The notes under the pieces were generated by a model. The model searched no databases, was not told the origin of the DNA, and saw only the letters and a program-made list of their open reading frames with translations. From NCBI GenBank assembly GCA_945865925.1, contig CAMBFG010000001.1:370703-434702 (forward strand): a DNA stretch of 64,000 nucleotides. Direction: 5' to 3'. This document shows, piece by piece, positions 8,494 through 17,062 of this stretch (the stretch's first letter is position 1; each line of letters starts with the position of its first letter). A program made the translations under genes and the position numbers. This stretch comes from Dehalococcoides mccartyi (lineage in GTDB: Bacteria > Chloroflexota > Dehalococcoidia > UBA2979).

Positions 8494-9369
8494 CTACGAG
8501 GAGAGCGGCACGAGCGATGTGCAGGCGCTCCCATTCGCCGCTTGGTAGCCTCGCAGGAATGCGTCCCGCCGCTGCTGCGACGAGCCGTGGGTCCAACTCT
8601 CGGGATCCACACGGCCCTGCGTCTTCTGCTGGATGCGGTCGTCACCAACGGCAGCGGCGGCGTTGAGGGCCTGGTCCAGTTCGCGCTCCGAGATCGAGAA
8701 GTTGCCGGCGCGGTTCGCGAGGGCGCTCCAGGCGCCGGCGTAGCAGTCCGCCTGCAACTCGACACCGATGGACAGCGCCTGAGCGTCTCCGCGGCCCTGG
8801 GCGGCCCGTACGCGCGCCTCCGTCCCAGTCAGCGTCTGGAGGTGGTGGCCGACCTCGTGCGCCACGATGTAGGTCTGGGCGTAGCGGCCCTGCGCGCCGA
8901 ATTGCTTCTGCAGCGCCGCCAGGAAGCCGAGGTCGATGTACACGCTGCGGTCAGCAGGGCAGTAGAAGGGCCCCACGTCCGAGGAGGCGTTCCCGCATGC
9001 GGTGCTGGTGCCTTGCTCGAAGAAGACGAGGCGCGGCGCCTCGTAGGTAGAGCCGGAGAACTGGGTCGCCCAGACCTCGTTGATTTCGTTGTAGGACTTG
9101 ATGACGTAGCAGTCGTCGTCACGCTCGATCGCGCCCTCGGCGTTGCAGCGGGCGCTCAGTTGGGCGGTGGTCTCGCCCGTGCCCTGGCTCGAGGTGTTGT
9201 CGGAGAGCAGGGACGCCCCACCGCCACCACCCAGAACGTTGATCAGCAGCACCACAATCACGCCGACGATCCCGAGCCCGCCGCCGCCGAGCGCGATGGG
9301 CGACCCAAACCCGCGCCCACGCCGGTCATCGACCCCGGAGACATCGACGTTCTGGTTGTCGAAAGGCAT
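8494..9369 (-). CDS. neutral zinc metallopeptidase, YpfJ family
   Basis: A 291-residue protein of the putative neutral zinc metallopeptidase family (PF04228). A short cytosolic N-terminus starting MPFDNQNVDVSG is followed by a Gly-rich region and one membrane helix at about 31-48. The extracytoplasmic domain carries HEVGHH (zinc ligands His171 and His175, catalytic Glu172) and several Cys that may form disulfides. A later EL-QADCYAGAW segment supplies the expected third-ligand helix. Length is standard for the family. Physiological substrate unknown. Confidence 0.92.
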   Translation of the reverse strand: MPFDNQNVDVSGVDDRRGRGFGSPIALGGGGLGIVGVIVVLLINVLGGGGGASLLSDNTSSQGTGETTAQLSARCNAEGAIERDDDCYVIKSYNEINEVWATQFSGSTYEAPRLVFFEQGTSTACGNASSDVGPFYCPADRSVYIDLGFLAALQKQFGAQGRYAQTYIVAHEVGHHLQTLTGTEARVRAAQGRGDAQALSIGVELQADCYAGAWSALANRAGNFSISERELDQALNAAAAVGDDRIQQKTQGRVDPESWTHGSSQQRRDAFLRGYQAANGSACTSLVPLSS

Positions 9370-9401
9370 CGGGGCTCCTCAGCAGCAGCGCGGGCTATAG
9401 C

Positions 9402-9429
9402 GGAGGGCCTCCGTCGCCGGAGGCCCTCC
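9402..9429. terminator. strong GC hairpin, candidate terminator
   Basis: A 12-bp perfect inverted repeat with a TCGC tetraloop (stem GGAGGGCCTCCG at 9402-9413). It is followed on the plus strand by TTTGGTT, a weak T-tract. It sits between mutM and the zinc peptidase gene, both on the minus strand, so it most likely insulates the two transcripts. The 200 bp between it and the mutM stop are AT-richer and hold no gene I can support. Confidence 0.55.
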
Positions 9430-9629
9430 TTTGGTTGGCGTCGCCGCCTTCCAGTGAGATCAATCTACCGAGGGACCGCTGTCGAGCCCGTCACCAGACC
9501 GGCGGACGATGTTGCGGTTTTCTATCGGTGCCTTCCGACCCTTCCAGAACCCTTCCGCGGCCCCGGGGAGTAGATCGACGATCATTGTGTCGAACTTCGC
9601 ACTATCTCTGTTATGTCTGATTAAGCACA

Positions 9630-10451
9630 CTACTTCCGCTGGCAACGGGGGCAGAAGTGGGTACCTCGGCCAGCGACTCGGGCTTTCAGGATGATCCCGC
9701 CGCAGCGCTCGCACGCCTGACCCTCGCGGCGGAATACGTGGACGCGCACGTGGTGGAGGCCAGCCGCGCCGAGGCCGTCGCGGTAGTCGCTGAAGGAGGA
9801 GCCGCGGTTCGCCAGCGACGCGCCCAGCGTCTCTAGCACGGCGGCGTGGAGCCGCCTGGCGCGCACCGGGCCGATCCGAGACGCCTCCGTGCGCGGATCG
9901 ACCGAGGCGATCCAGCACGCTTCGTCGGCGTAGATGTTGCCGACGCCGGCGCAGACGGACTGGTCGAGCAAGACGGCCTTCACGCTGGTTGAGCGGCCTC
10001 GGAGGCGCGAGAGCAGCCATTCGGGCGTGAACGCCTCGGATAACGCGTCCGGGCCGCTGTGTGGCATCGCCTCGGCGGCATCCTCCACGAGGTGCCACGT
10101 GCCGAACTTCCGCAGGTCGTTGAAGCGCAGCGTGGAGCCGTCGTCGAGGTCGATGCGGGCGCGTTCGAAGCGGCCCAGTGGCGCCTCCGCCGGTACGTGG
10201 ACGATCGAGCCGGTCATGCGGAGGTGGATGACCCACGTCCAGCCGTCGTCCAGGCGCAGCAGCAGATACTTGCCCTGGCGGTCGATGCCGACCACTCCCC
10301 TGCCCTGCAACCGTCGTTCGAACACCCTCGGCGGGTCGGTGATCGCGAGGCGTTCACCCCCCGCGTGGATGCGGACGCGCGTGACGCGACGGCCGACGAG
10401 GAGCGGCGTGAGGTCGCGGCGGATCGTCTCGACCTCGGGTAGTTCAGGCAC
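9630..10451 (-). CDS. mutM: formamidopyrimidine-DNA glycosylase
   Basis: A 273-residue Fpg/MutM base-excision repair enzyme that removes 8-oxoguanine and other oxidised purines and nicks the abasic site. It begins MPELPEVE: Pro2 is the Schiff-base nucleophile and Glu3 the catalytic acid. GKYLLLRL carries the conserved Lys, GVGNIYADE is the helix-two-turn-helix, and the C-terminus is a four-Cys zinc finger (CERC ... CPRC). It is downstream of polA with only a 15-bp gap on the same strand, so the two repair genes form an operon. Confidence 0.96.
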   Translation of the reverse strand: MPELPEVETIRRDLTPLLVGRRVTRVRIHAGGERLAITDPPRVFERRLQGRGVVGIDRQGKYLLLRLDDGWTWVIHLRMTGSIVHVPAEAPLGRFERARIDLDDGSTLRFNDLRKFGTWHLVEDAAEAMPHSGPDALSEAFTPEWLLSRLRGRSTSVKAVLLDQSVCAGVGNIYADEACWIASVDPRTEASRIGPVRARRLHAAVLETLGASLANRGSSFSDYRDGLGAAGLHHVRVHVFRREGQACERCGGIILKARVAGRGTHFCPRCQRK

Positions 10452-10466
10452 GACCCACCCGCCTGC

Positions 10467-13328
10467 CTACTCCAGTGCGCCCCAGTTCGTGCCGACCTTC
10501 TCTTCGAGGTCGAGCGGGACGGCGAGGTCGAGTGAGGGCATCAGGCGATGCGCGATCTCACGCATGTCGTCGAGTTCGGCCCGCGGCAATTCGAAGATCA
10601 ATTCGTCGTGGACCTGCAGGATCATGCGCGCCTTCGCGCCCTGCTCGCGCCGCGCGGCGAGTTCGAGGTCGATGCGGTTCATCGCGATCTTGATGATGTC
10701 GCTGGCGGTGCCCTGGATCGGCATATTCATTGCGATGCGCTCGGCGGCCTGCCGGACGACTCGATTCTGCGAGCGCAGTTCCGGGATGTAGCGCCGACGG
10801 CCTGTCAGCGTCTCGGCGTAGCCCTTCGTGCGAGCCTCCTCGACGGTCGAGTCACGCCACGTCTTCACCTTCGGATACGCCGCGAAGTAACCCTGGATGA
10901 ACGCCTCAGACTCGTCGCGCGGAATGCCCTCGCGGGTCGACATGCCGAAGGCGGTGAGGCCGTAGAGCACCCCGAAGTTGAAGACCTTCGCGCGCCGGCG
11001 ATCTTCCGAGGTCACCGCGGACTCTTCCTTCTTGAAGACGAGCGCCGCCGTCGAACGATGGATGTCCTTCTTCGCCAGGAAGGCTGCCTTCAGCGCCTCG
11101 TCGTCCGCGATGTGCGCCAGGACGCGCAGCTCGATCTGGGAGTAGTCGATCGAGAGGTAGACCGGATCGTCGCCGCAGTCGCGCGCGACGAACGCCCGGC
11201 GGACCAGGTTCCCCGCCTCGGTGCGCACGGGGATGTTCTGCAGGTTCGGGTCGTTCGAGGACAACCGCCCCGTCGCCGCGGTGGTCTGCGAGAACACCGA
11301 GTGCACACGGCCGGTCCGAGGGTTCACCTGCGACGGCAACGTATCGACGTACGTCGACTTGATCTTCGTGAGTTCGCGCCAGTTCAGGATCGCGTCGACG
11401 ACCGGATGCAGGATGCGCAACGGTTCGAGCGCGTCCGCGTCCGTCGTGTAACCGGTCTTGGTCTTGCGCGTCTTCGGCAGACTGAGTTCCTCGAACAGCA
11501 GCGCGGAGAGTTCCAGCGGCGAGCCGATCCTCACCTCGTGCCCCACGGCGTCGTACACGGCACGCTCCGCCGAGGTGATCCGCCCCGCCAGGTCGCGTTC
11601 CATCGTGCGCAAGACGTCGGTGTCCAGCGCTACGCCGAAGCGCTCCATGCGCGCGAGCACGGGCACGTGCGGCAGGTCGATGTCACGGAAGACAGTGTCG
11701 AGGTGGTCGCGTTCCAGTTCCTTGCGGAGCACGCCAATGGACCGCTGCAAGGCATCCACGTTCGCCGTCGCGTATGCGCCGACAGCTTCGACGGGCGCAG
11801 CCGAGAACGCGATGGCCTTCGCACCCTTGCCGATGACGGTCTCCGGCTCCGGCAGGTCGAGCTCAAGGCGGGTGTGCGCGACCCGCGCGAGCGACATATT
11901 CGAGTCGCCGAGCAGGTACGCGGCGACCTGCGTGTCGAAGTCGATGTTGCGAATCTCGAGGCGCGAGTCGGCCTCAGCGAGCGCAATCGCGGCGAACTTG
12001 GCGTCGTGACCGGCACGTCGGATGGCGGGGTCGGTGAACAGCGGCGCCAGGGCCTCGAATACCTGCGCGCGTTCGAGTTGCGCGGGGGCACTCGGACCGT
12101 CGCCACCGAGCAGCATCCCCTGCCCCGAGGCGTGGTGCCCGAACGGGATGTACGAGGCGACGCCCTCGGCTGGACTGATGGCGATCCCCACCAGCGTGTC
12201 GGCCGCGCGCATCGGATGGCTCTCATCCGCGATCACCTCGATGGCCATCGAACCCGATGCCCGGACCGCCGCAATGACACGCGCGAGGCCAGCGGCGTCG
12301 GTGACCACCTCGTACGCACCGTCGAGGGTGGCGGCGGGTGCCGGCTCAGGCGGCGTGGCTTCGGGGTCGGCTGCGGAGCCAGCGATCAGGCGGCCGGCGG
12401 GGAGCCGCGGGATCAGCGACCGGAACTCGAGCTCGCGGAACAACTCCTCCACACCGTTTCGGTCGTAGTCGCGCAGCAATGCGGCATCGAGGTCGAGCGA
12501 GACGCCGGGGACGTCACGGACGATCGTGGCCATCTCGTAGGAGTGGAGCGCATCAGCCGCGCCCTGCTCCAGCGCGGTGCGCGTGCGCTTGGGCTCGATC
12601 TCCTCGATGTGGGCGAGCATCTGGTCGATGGTGCCGTACTGCGCGATCAGCGCTTTCGCGCCCTTTTCGCCGATGCCCTTCACGCCCGGGATGTTGTCCG
12701 AGGTGTCGCCCGTCAGCGCCTTGTAGTCGACCATCCGCTCCGGCTCGAACCCCCAGCGCTCGAAGACCGCCTCGGTGTCGTACATCACGTAGTCGCGCTG
12801 GTACGGCCGGTACATCCACACGCGCACGCACGGCTGCACCAACTGCACGATGTCGGTGTCGAGCGTGACGATGACTACGTCCAGGCCCTGCTCAAGCGCC
12901 TGCCCCGCCAGCGTCCCGAGCACATCGTCCGCCTCGTACCCGATCTTCTCGACGACGGGAATGCGGAACGCGTCGAGCATCGAACGGACACGGCCGAACT
13001 GCGGGATCAGGTCGTCTGGTACGGCCTCGCGGTGGGCCTTGTAGCGCTCGTCCTTCTCCTTGCGGAACGTGTCCTCGGACGCGTCCCACGCAGCGATGAC
13101 ATACGTCGGATGCAGTTCGGTCAGCACGGAGAGCAGCGTGTTCGCGTAGCCGAAGACCGCCGCGATCGGCTCCCCCGTGTGGCGCACCGTCAGCACGTCA
13201 CGCAGCGCGAAGTACGACCGGAAAATGATCCCGTGCGAGTCCAGCAGCACGATCAGCGGTCGCACGCCGCCCTCCCCTGCCGGGGTCGAGGACGCGGGGG
13301 CAGGTGTCGAGGTGCGAGCAGGCGTCAT
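10467..13328 (-). CDS. polA: DNA polymerase I
   Basis: A 953-residue Pol I. The N-terminal 5'-3' flap nuclease (about 20-310) has its acidic residues (LDTDIVQLV, ALTGDTSDNIPGV). The C-terminal polymerase has motif A DYSQIELR, motif B RRRAKVFNFGVLYG with the O-helix Phe, and motif C QVHDELIFE. The middle 3'-5' exonuclease-like domain is degenerate: the FDTET motif is replaced by AIEVIA, the ligand Asp in the next motif is Ala (GHDAKFAAI), and the last Asp is Asn (YATANVD). So it should gap-fill and remove primers without proofreading. A low-complexity Pro/Ala/Ser/Thr leader precedes the nuclease. Confidence 0.97.
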   Translation of the reverse strand: MTPARTSTPAPASSTPAGEGGVRPLIVLLDSHGIIFRSYFALRDVLTVRHTGEPIAAVFGYANTLLSVLTELHPTYVIAAWDASEDTFRKEKDERYKAHREAVPDDLIPQFGRVRSMLDAFRIPVVEKIGYEADDVLGTLAGQALEQGLDVVIVTLDTDIVQLVQPCVRVWMYRPYQRDYVMYDTEAVFERWGFEPERMVDYKALTGDTSDNIPGVKGIGEKGAKALIAQYGTIDQMLAHIEEIEPKRTRTALEQGAADALHSYEMATIVRDVPGVSLDLDAALLRDYDRNGVEELFRELEFRSLIPRLPAGRLIAGSAADPEATPPEPAPAATLDGAYEVVTDAAGLARVIAAVRASGSMAIEVIADESHPMRAADTLVGIAISPAEGVASYIPFGHHASGQGMLLGGDGPSAPAQLERAQVFEALAPLFTDPAIRRAGHDAKFAAIALAEADSRLEIRNIDFDTQVAAYLLGDSNMSLARVAHTRLELDLPEPETVIGKGAKAIAFSAAPVEAVGAYATANVDALQRSIGVLRKELERDHLDTVFRDIDLPHVPVLARMERFGVALDTDVLRTMERDLAGRITSAERAVYDAVGHEVRIGSPLELSALLFEELSLPKTRKTKTGYTTDADALEPLRILHPVVDAILNWRELTKIKSTYVDTLPSQVNPRTGRVHSVFSQTTAATGRLSSNDPNLQNIPVRTEAGNLVRRAFVARDCGDDPVYLSIDYSQIELRVLAHIADDEALKAAFLAKKDIHRSTAALVFKKEESAVTSEDRRRAKVFNFGVLYGLTAFGMSTREGIPRDESEAFIQGYFAAYPKVKTWRDSTVEEARTKGYAETLTGRRRYIPELRSQNRVVRQAAERIAMNMPIQGTASDIIKIAMNRIDLELAARREQGAKARMILQVHDELIFELPRAELDDMREIAHRLMPSLDLAVPLDLEEKVGTNWGALE

Positions 13329-13423
13329 GGGCAGCGAGTATACCGCCGTGTCCTGTTGTTTATGTCTTGCGTACGTGTTCTCCCCAGCGGTTCAGACGGT
13401 GCCCCCGCCCTACAGTTGTCCAC

Positions 13424-14029
13424 ATGCCGGAGCCGCTAGCAGAGTCTGTCGTCGAGCCGCGCGTCGTCCATGTCGTCTGCGCGACGGTGAAGCCGGACGC
13501 CCCCGCCGAGGCGGTCGCCCACGCCCTCGATCTCGCCCGCGCAATGGCCGGTGCCCCCGGCGCGCGGCGCGTGCTGTGCGGTGCTGACGCCGGGCTCGTC
13601 GTCGCCGCCACGTGGCTCGATGGCCGGACCGCCCTCGAGCCCTTCGCTGCATCGGCACCGCACATGGCGTTCGTCATGCGCGGCCTGGCCCCGTGCATCC
13701 GAGGGATGTGGAGCGCCGGTGTGGAGACGGACGCGCCGCCACCCGAGGCTGCCGCGGCGCTCTGGGTCTTCGGCGTCCGCGACTCGGAGACGCTCTACGA
13801 GTGGCAGGTACGCGACCTCGCTGAGGCCGTCGACGCGCTGCCCGGTCACGCCGCCGCTGGCCCAACTTTCGAGGAGCGCGACCGCTACCGCGCGGGTGGC
13901 GTGGTCGCCCTCGCGGCGGACGAGGTCGAGCCGTTCCGCGTAGCTCTCGATGCCGCCCGCGCGACGTGGGGTGACGTCGCTGCGCTGATCACGGATGGCT
14001 TCGTGATGCTCCACGGCGCAGGGGCATAG
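13424..14029 (+). CDS. hypothetical protein, possible dimeric alpha/beta-barrel
   Basis: The start is placed at ATG 13424 (Met-Pro-Glu-Pro), giving 201 residues, 95 bp from the divergent polA start. The sequence alternates strands and helices over two halves of about 95 residues, suggesting a duplicated ferredoxin-like or ABM-like domain, but identity is too weak to name a family. No membrane segment or catalytic signature is visible. Its stop is two bases before the next gene, so the two are probably translationally coupled. Confidence 0.6.
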   Translation: MPEPLAESVVEPRVVHVVCATVKPDAPAEAVAHALDLARAMAGAPGARRVLCGADAGLVVAATWLDGRTALEPFAASAPHMAFVMRGLAPCIRGMWSAGVETDAPPPEAAAALWVFGVRDSETLYEWQVRDLAEAVDALPGHAAAGPTFEERDRYRAGGVVALAADEVEPFRVALDAARATWGDVAALITDGFVMLHGAGA

Positions 14030-14031
14030 CC

Positions 14032-14676
14032 GTGCCGAGACTGCCCGACCTGCCGAAGTTCTACAGCAGGACCGACAGCCGGACGCGACCGTCGAGGCGT
14101 CGCCCGGACCCCATCGTCCTCACGACCCGCGAGGCGATGCGCCAAAAGTCGCTATCGAAGGCGTTCCTCATTATCGCCGTGATCGTCACGCTGCTCTCAT
14201 TGAGCGCCGCCGGCGTCACGAAGGTCGTCACCAACGACCCGACGACTGATACGACGACTACGGCCACCGCTACAGCGGTCGTCACGCTGCTGCCAGGCGG
14301 GGTCCTGGTCGACATCGTGAAGATCGTCGATGGCGACACCATCGATGTGCGCGTGGCGCAGACGGAGTTACGCGTTCGGTTCTACGGTGTGGACACGCCG
14401 GAACGTGGCGACCGCTGCTTCAGCGAAGCGACCGATCGCACACGCGCCCTCGCAGGTACACGGGTGCAACTCGTCTCGGATGCGCGACTGCAGGACTCGT
14501 TCAAGCGCGAACTACGCTACGTCTACACCGCCACAGGCGAGTCGATCGACGCCGCGCTCATCCGCGAGGGCCTCGCGCTCGCCTGGCGCGAGGATGGCGC
14601 GCAGCGAGCCGCGCTCATCGCCCTCGAGGAGCGCGCGCGAGCGTCGAAGACCGGGTGCTTGTGGTCGGGGTCGTAG
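14032..14676 (+). CDS. membrane-anchored staphylococcal-nuclease-like (thermonuclease) protein
   Basis: A 214-residue protein starting at GTG 14032, or at ATG 14137, which would leave the signal segment right at the N-terminus. A hydrophobic helix (AFLIIAVIVTLLSLSAAGV) is followed by a Thr-rich linker and then an SNase domain: KIVDGDTIDV (calcium/DNA-binding Asp), GVDTPERG, and a later REGLALAW segment. The domain follows the OB-fold nuclease pattern, so it is likely a secreted or surface-anchored nuclease that degrades extracellular DNA or RNA. It directly follows the gene ending at 14029. Confidence 0.85.
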   Translation: MPRLPDLPKFYSRTDSRTRPSRRRPDPIVLTTREAMRQKSLSKAFLIIAVIVTLLSLSAAGVTKVVTNDPTTDTTTTATATAVVTLLPGGVLVDIVKIVDGDTIDVRVAQTELRVRFYGVDTPERGDRCFSEATDRTRALAGTRVQLVSDARLQDSFKRELRYVYTATGESIDAALIREGLALAWREDGAQRAALIALEERARASKTGCLWSGS

Positions 14677-14690
14677 CCAGCCCCAGCGCG

Positions 14691-15464
14691 CTACCGAGTC
14701 GATGACTCCAGCAGGAAGACGACCTCGCCGTTGTCCCACTTCACCACCTCATGCGGAGCGTCCACGTTCACCCAGGCGGTGCGGACGGCGCGGCCGTTCC
14801 GGAACAGCAGCCGCCACGCCTCGAACTTCCCGGCGGGCACCTCGACGGTCTCACGCTGGCGGATGCTGAGGTTCACCGTCTGCTGTTCCTGCTCCACGGC
14901 GTTCGCAGAGACGTAGAACTTGTCGTAGCCCTCGGCGAAGGCCAGCGTGCGCCAGAGCCAGAGCGAGGTTTCGTTGTCGTAGTAGTGGTCACGGAGCGTG
15001 ATGTCCTTGAGGGACGGCCGCTCGTCGTGCTTCACAGCGGTGCTGCGCAGTACGTCCTTGCCACTGGCAGTGCCGTAGGTCCACGTGTAGGCGTCCAGTC
15101 GGGCCTCGTCGCCCTGACGGCGCGCGATGCTGCGCATACCAGCGAGCGGACGCAACGTCTTCGCGTCTACCTCCACCGAGGCGCCATCCGTGCTCGCCGG
15201 CTTGCCGACGGGTGGCGAGGCTTCGGTGTATGTCTGGCGCAGCGCTAGGTGGTCGCCCTCGACCGCCACGGTGAGCGTGCCGGTACCGAGGCGGACTCCC
15301 TCGCCGTTCTGGATTGCGTAGACCAGCCGCTCACCTGCCACGAACGGGATCTGCGTCACCACGTCCTCGGTGTCGCCCTTCGGCGTCGCGCCATCGCAGG
15401 CCGCGAGGACGGATATCGCCAGCAGCAGCACGACGGTGGCGGCGCGCAGCAGTCGAGGGCTCAC
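14691..15464 (-). CDS. lipoprotein, DUF3108-like
   Basis: A 257-residue exported lipoprotein: a basic start, a hydrophobic stretch and a lipobox LAAC with Cys23. The mature part is beta-rich and resembles DUF3108-type proteins (FVAGERLVYAI near the N-terminus, ETVEVPAGKFEAWRL near the C-terminus). Its GTG start overlaps the TGA of the upstream threonine aldolase gene by 4 bp, so the two are translationally coupled. Role unknown; binding of a cell-envelope ligand is possible. Confidence 0.75.
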   Translation of the reverse strand: MSPRLLRAATVVLLLAISVLAACDGATPKGDTEDVVTQIPFVAGERLVYAIQNGEGVRLGTGTLTVAVEGDHLALRQTYTEASPPVGKPASTDGASVEVDAKTLRPLAGMRSIARRQGDEARLDAYTWTYGTASGKDVLRSTAVKHDERPSLKDITLRDHYYDNETSLWLWRTLAFAEGYDKFYVSANAVEQEQQTVNLSIRQRETVEVPAGKFEAWRLLFRNGRAVRTAWVNVDAPHEVVKWDNGEVVFLLESSTR

Positions 15465-16498
15465 GCGGCAGGGAGTCCCTTGAGCACGCCAGCGATCAGC
15501 GGGATGGCGTCCTCGACATCGCGTGCGCTGACATCGAGGTGCGTGACGAAGCGGATGCGTGTCGGGGAGACGCCGGAGCAGAGGACGCCCTCGGCGGCGA
15601 GGCGCTCGCGGAAGAGTGGCCCGTCCACCCCTTCGAGGTCAAAGTAGACGATGTTCGTGTCGGTGCCCGCCGGGTCCATCCGCACATGCGGCATCTCCAC
15701 GAGTGCGGACGCGAGGCGCCGCGCGTTCACGTGGTCCTCGACCAGTCGTTCCACGTGGTGATCGAGGGCGTAGAGCGCGGCGGCGGCGATCACGCCGGAC
15801 TGGCGCATCGAGCCGCCAAGGGTGCGCCGCACCAGGCGCGCACGGTCGATGAACTCGCGCGGCCCCGTGAGGATCGACCCCACCGGCGCGCCGAGGCCCT
15901 TCGAGAAGCAGAACTGCACCGTGTCCGCGTCAGCGACGAGCGCCTCGGGTGTGGTCTCCAGTGCTGCGGCGGCGTTGAAGATGCGCGCGCCGTCCACATG
16001 CACCTGCAGGCCGGCCTCGTGCGCCGCCCGCGTCATTTCGCGCATCTCGGTCGCGGTCAACGCGGCGCCGGCACAGCGGTTGTGGGTGTTCTCGATGCAG
16101 GCGAGGACGGTACGCGGCCACGGACGCGCGAGCGCCTTAATGTCGGCCGGCTGTATATACCCGCGTATGTCGTTCTGGGCGACGCGCACGGGGATGCCAC
16201 CGAGGGCGCTCGATCCCATGCCTTCGTGGTTGCAGATGTGGGACTCGGAGCCGGCGATCGCCTCATCGCCGCGCGCGACGCAATGCGTCAGCAGCGCAAC
16301 GAGGTTGCCCATCGTCCCGCTGGGGACGAAGAGGCCGGCCTCTTTACCGACACGAGCAGCGGCGGCTTCTTCGAGCGCTCGGGTCGTGGGGTCGTCGCCC
16401 ATCATGTCGTCGCCGACCTCGGCGCGCGCCATCGCGTCCCGCATTCCCTGAGTGGGACGGGTCGTCGTATCGGAGCGGAGGTCGATGAGGCGGGCCAT
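15461..16498 (-). CDS. low-specificity L-threonine aldolase
   Basis: A 345-residue PLP-dependent fold-type I aldolase that cleaves L-threonine/allo-threonine to glycine and acetaldehyde. The start at ATG 16498 gives the family N-terminus MARLIDLRSDTTTRPT. The PLP region is clear: FVPSGTMGN near the phosphate site, HVDGARIFNA with the pyridine-binding Asp, and FCFSKGLGAPVGS with the Schiff-base Lys. Length matches the family. It is in a minus-strand run with the upstream hypothetical gene and overlaps the downstream lipoprotein gene by 4 bp. Confidence 0.93.
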   Translation of the reverse strand: MARLIDLRSDTTTRPTQGMRDAMARAEVGDDMMGDDPTTRALEEAAAARVGKEAGLFVPSGTMGNLVALLTHCVARGDEAIAGSESHICNHEGMGSSALGGIPVRVAQNDIRGYIQPADIKALARPWPRTVLACIENTHNRCAGAALTATEMREMTRAAHEAGLQVHVDGARIFNAAAALETTPEALVADADTVQFCFSKGLGAPVGSILTGPREFIDRARLVRRTLGGSMRQSGVIAAAALYALDHHVERLVEDHVNARRLASALVEMPHVRMDPAGTDTNIVYFDLEGVDGPLFRERLAAEGVLCSGVSPTRIRFVTHLDVSARDVEDAIPLIAGVLKGLPAA

Positions 16499-16576
16499 GG
16501 AGTCCTCGTCAGGTCGCGAGGCCGAGGGTACCAGAGGCTCCCCGCAGGTTCTGCCGTGGGCAGTCACAACGAGGGG

Positions 16577-17020
16577 CTACGCGCGAGGGCGCTCCCAGAC
16601 CGTCTCGTATCCCTCGCCGCCACGGATGGCCGCGACCACATCGGCGCGCTCCAGTCGCTCGGCTTCGCGGAACACGCGGCGGGCACGGGTCACGGCGGGC
16701 TCGCCGCCCTCGCGGTCCACGCGCGCCTCGATGCGTGCGCACACACCGAGGTCTTTCATGACGCTGAGGGCACGCGGCCAGAAGAAGACCGTGATCTGCT
16801 CCGGCAGGGGCACCTCGGGGCGCACCTTCTGGAGGTAGCGGTAGCGCTCCGCCGCGGAGGTGACCGGTGGGACGATCTCGACGAACGGCTGGCCGTCCGA
16901 ACCGGGGCGCGCGTCCACCAACATGCGCTGCTCAATCAGCGAGAAGCGCACAACGAAGACCGGCGCCTCATCGATGACGCGGAAGATCGCTTCGAGGTCG
17001 AGCCCGTGGTCAGCGTCCAT
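16577..17020 (-). CDS. hypothetical protein
   Basis: A 147-residue soluble protein not assigned to a family. It starts Met-Asp-Ala-Asp-His and has a conserved-looking acidic first helix, a beta-rich middle (FVVRFSLIEQRMLVD) and a Lys/Arg-rich C-terminus ending in ERPRA. It lies 42 bp downstream of the CcdA gene and 78 bp upstream of the threonine aldolase gene on the same strand, so it is likely part of the same operon. Confidence 0.65.
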   Translation of the reverse strand: MDADHGLDLEAIFRVIDEAPVFVVRFSLIEQRMLVDARPGSDGQPFVEIVPPVTSAAERYRYLQKVRPEVPLPEQITVFFWPRALSVMKDLGVCARIEARVDREGGEPAVTRARRVFREAERLERADVVAAIRGGEGYETVWERPRA

Positions 17021-17062
17021 ACCGCGATCGTAGCGCGCTCCGCCTCGACCGGGAGCGGTGGC

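Noticed and set aside
9460..9585. A 41-codon minus-strand frame starting Met-Ile-Val-Asp-Leu-Leu
   Set aside because: It looks peptide-like and lies between mutM and a terminator, but has no clear ribosome site and no recognisable similarity, so it is left unannotated.
10548..13439. A 963-codon open frame on the plus strand opposite polA
   Set aside because: It is antisense to a well-supported DNA polymerase I and its translation is Arg/Val/His-rich without motifs, the typical shadow in G+C-rich DNA.
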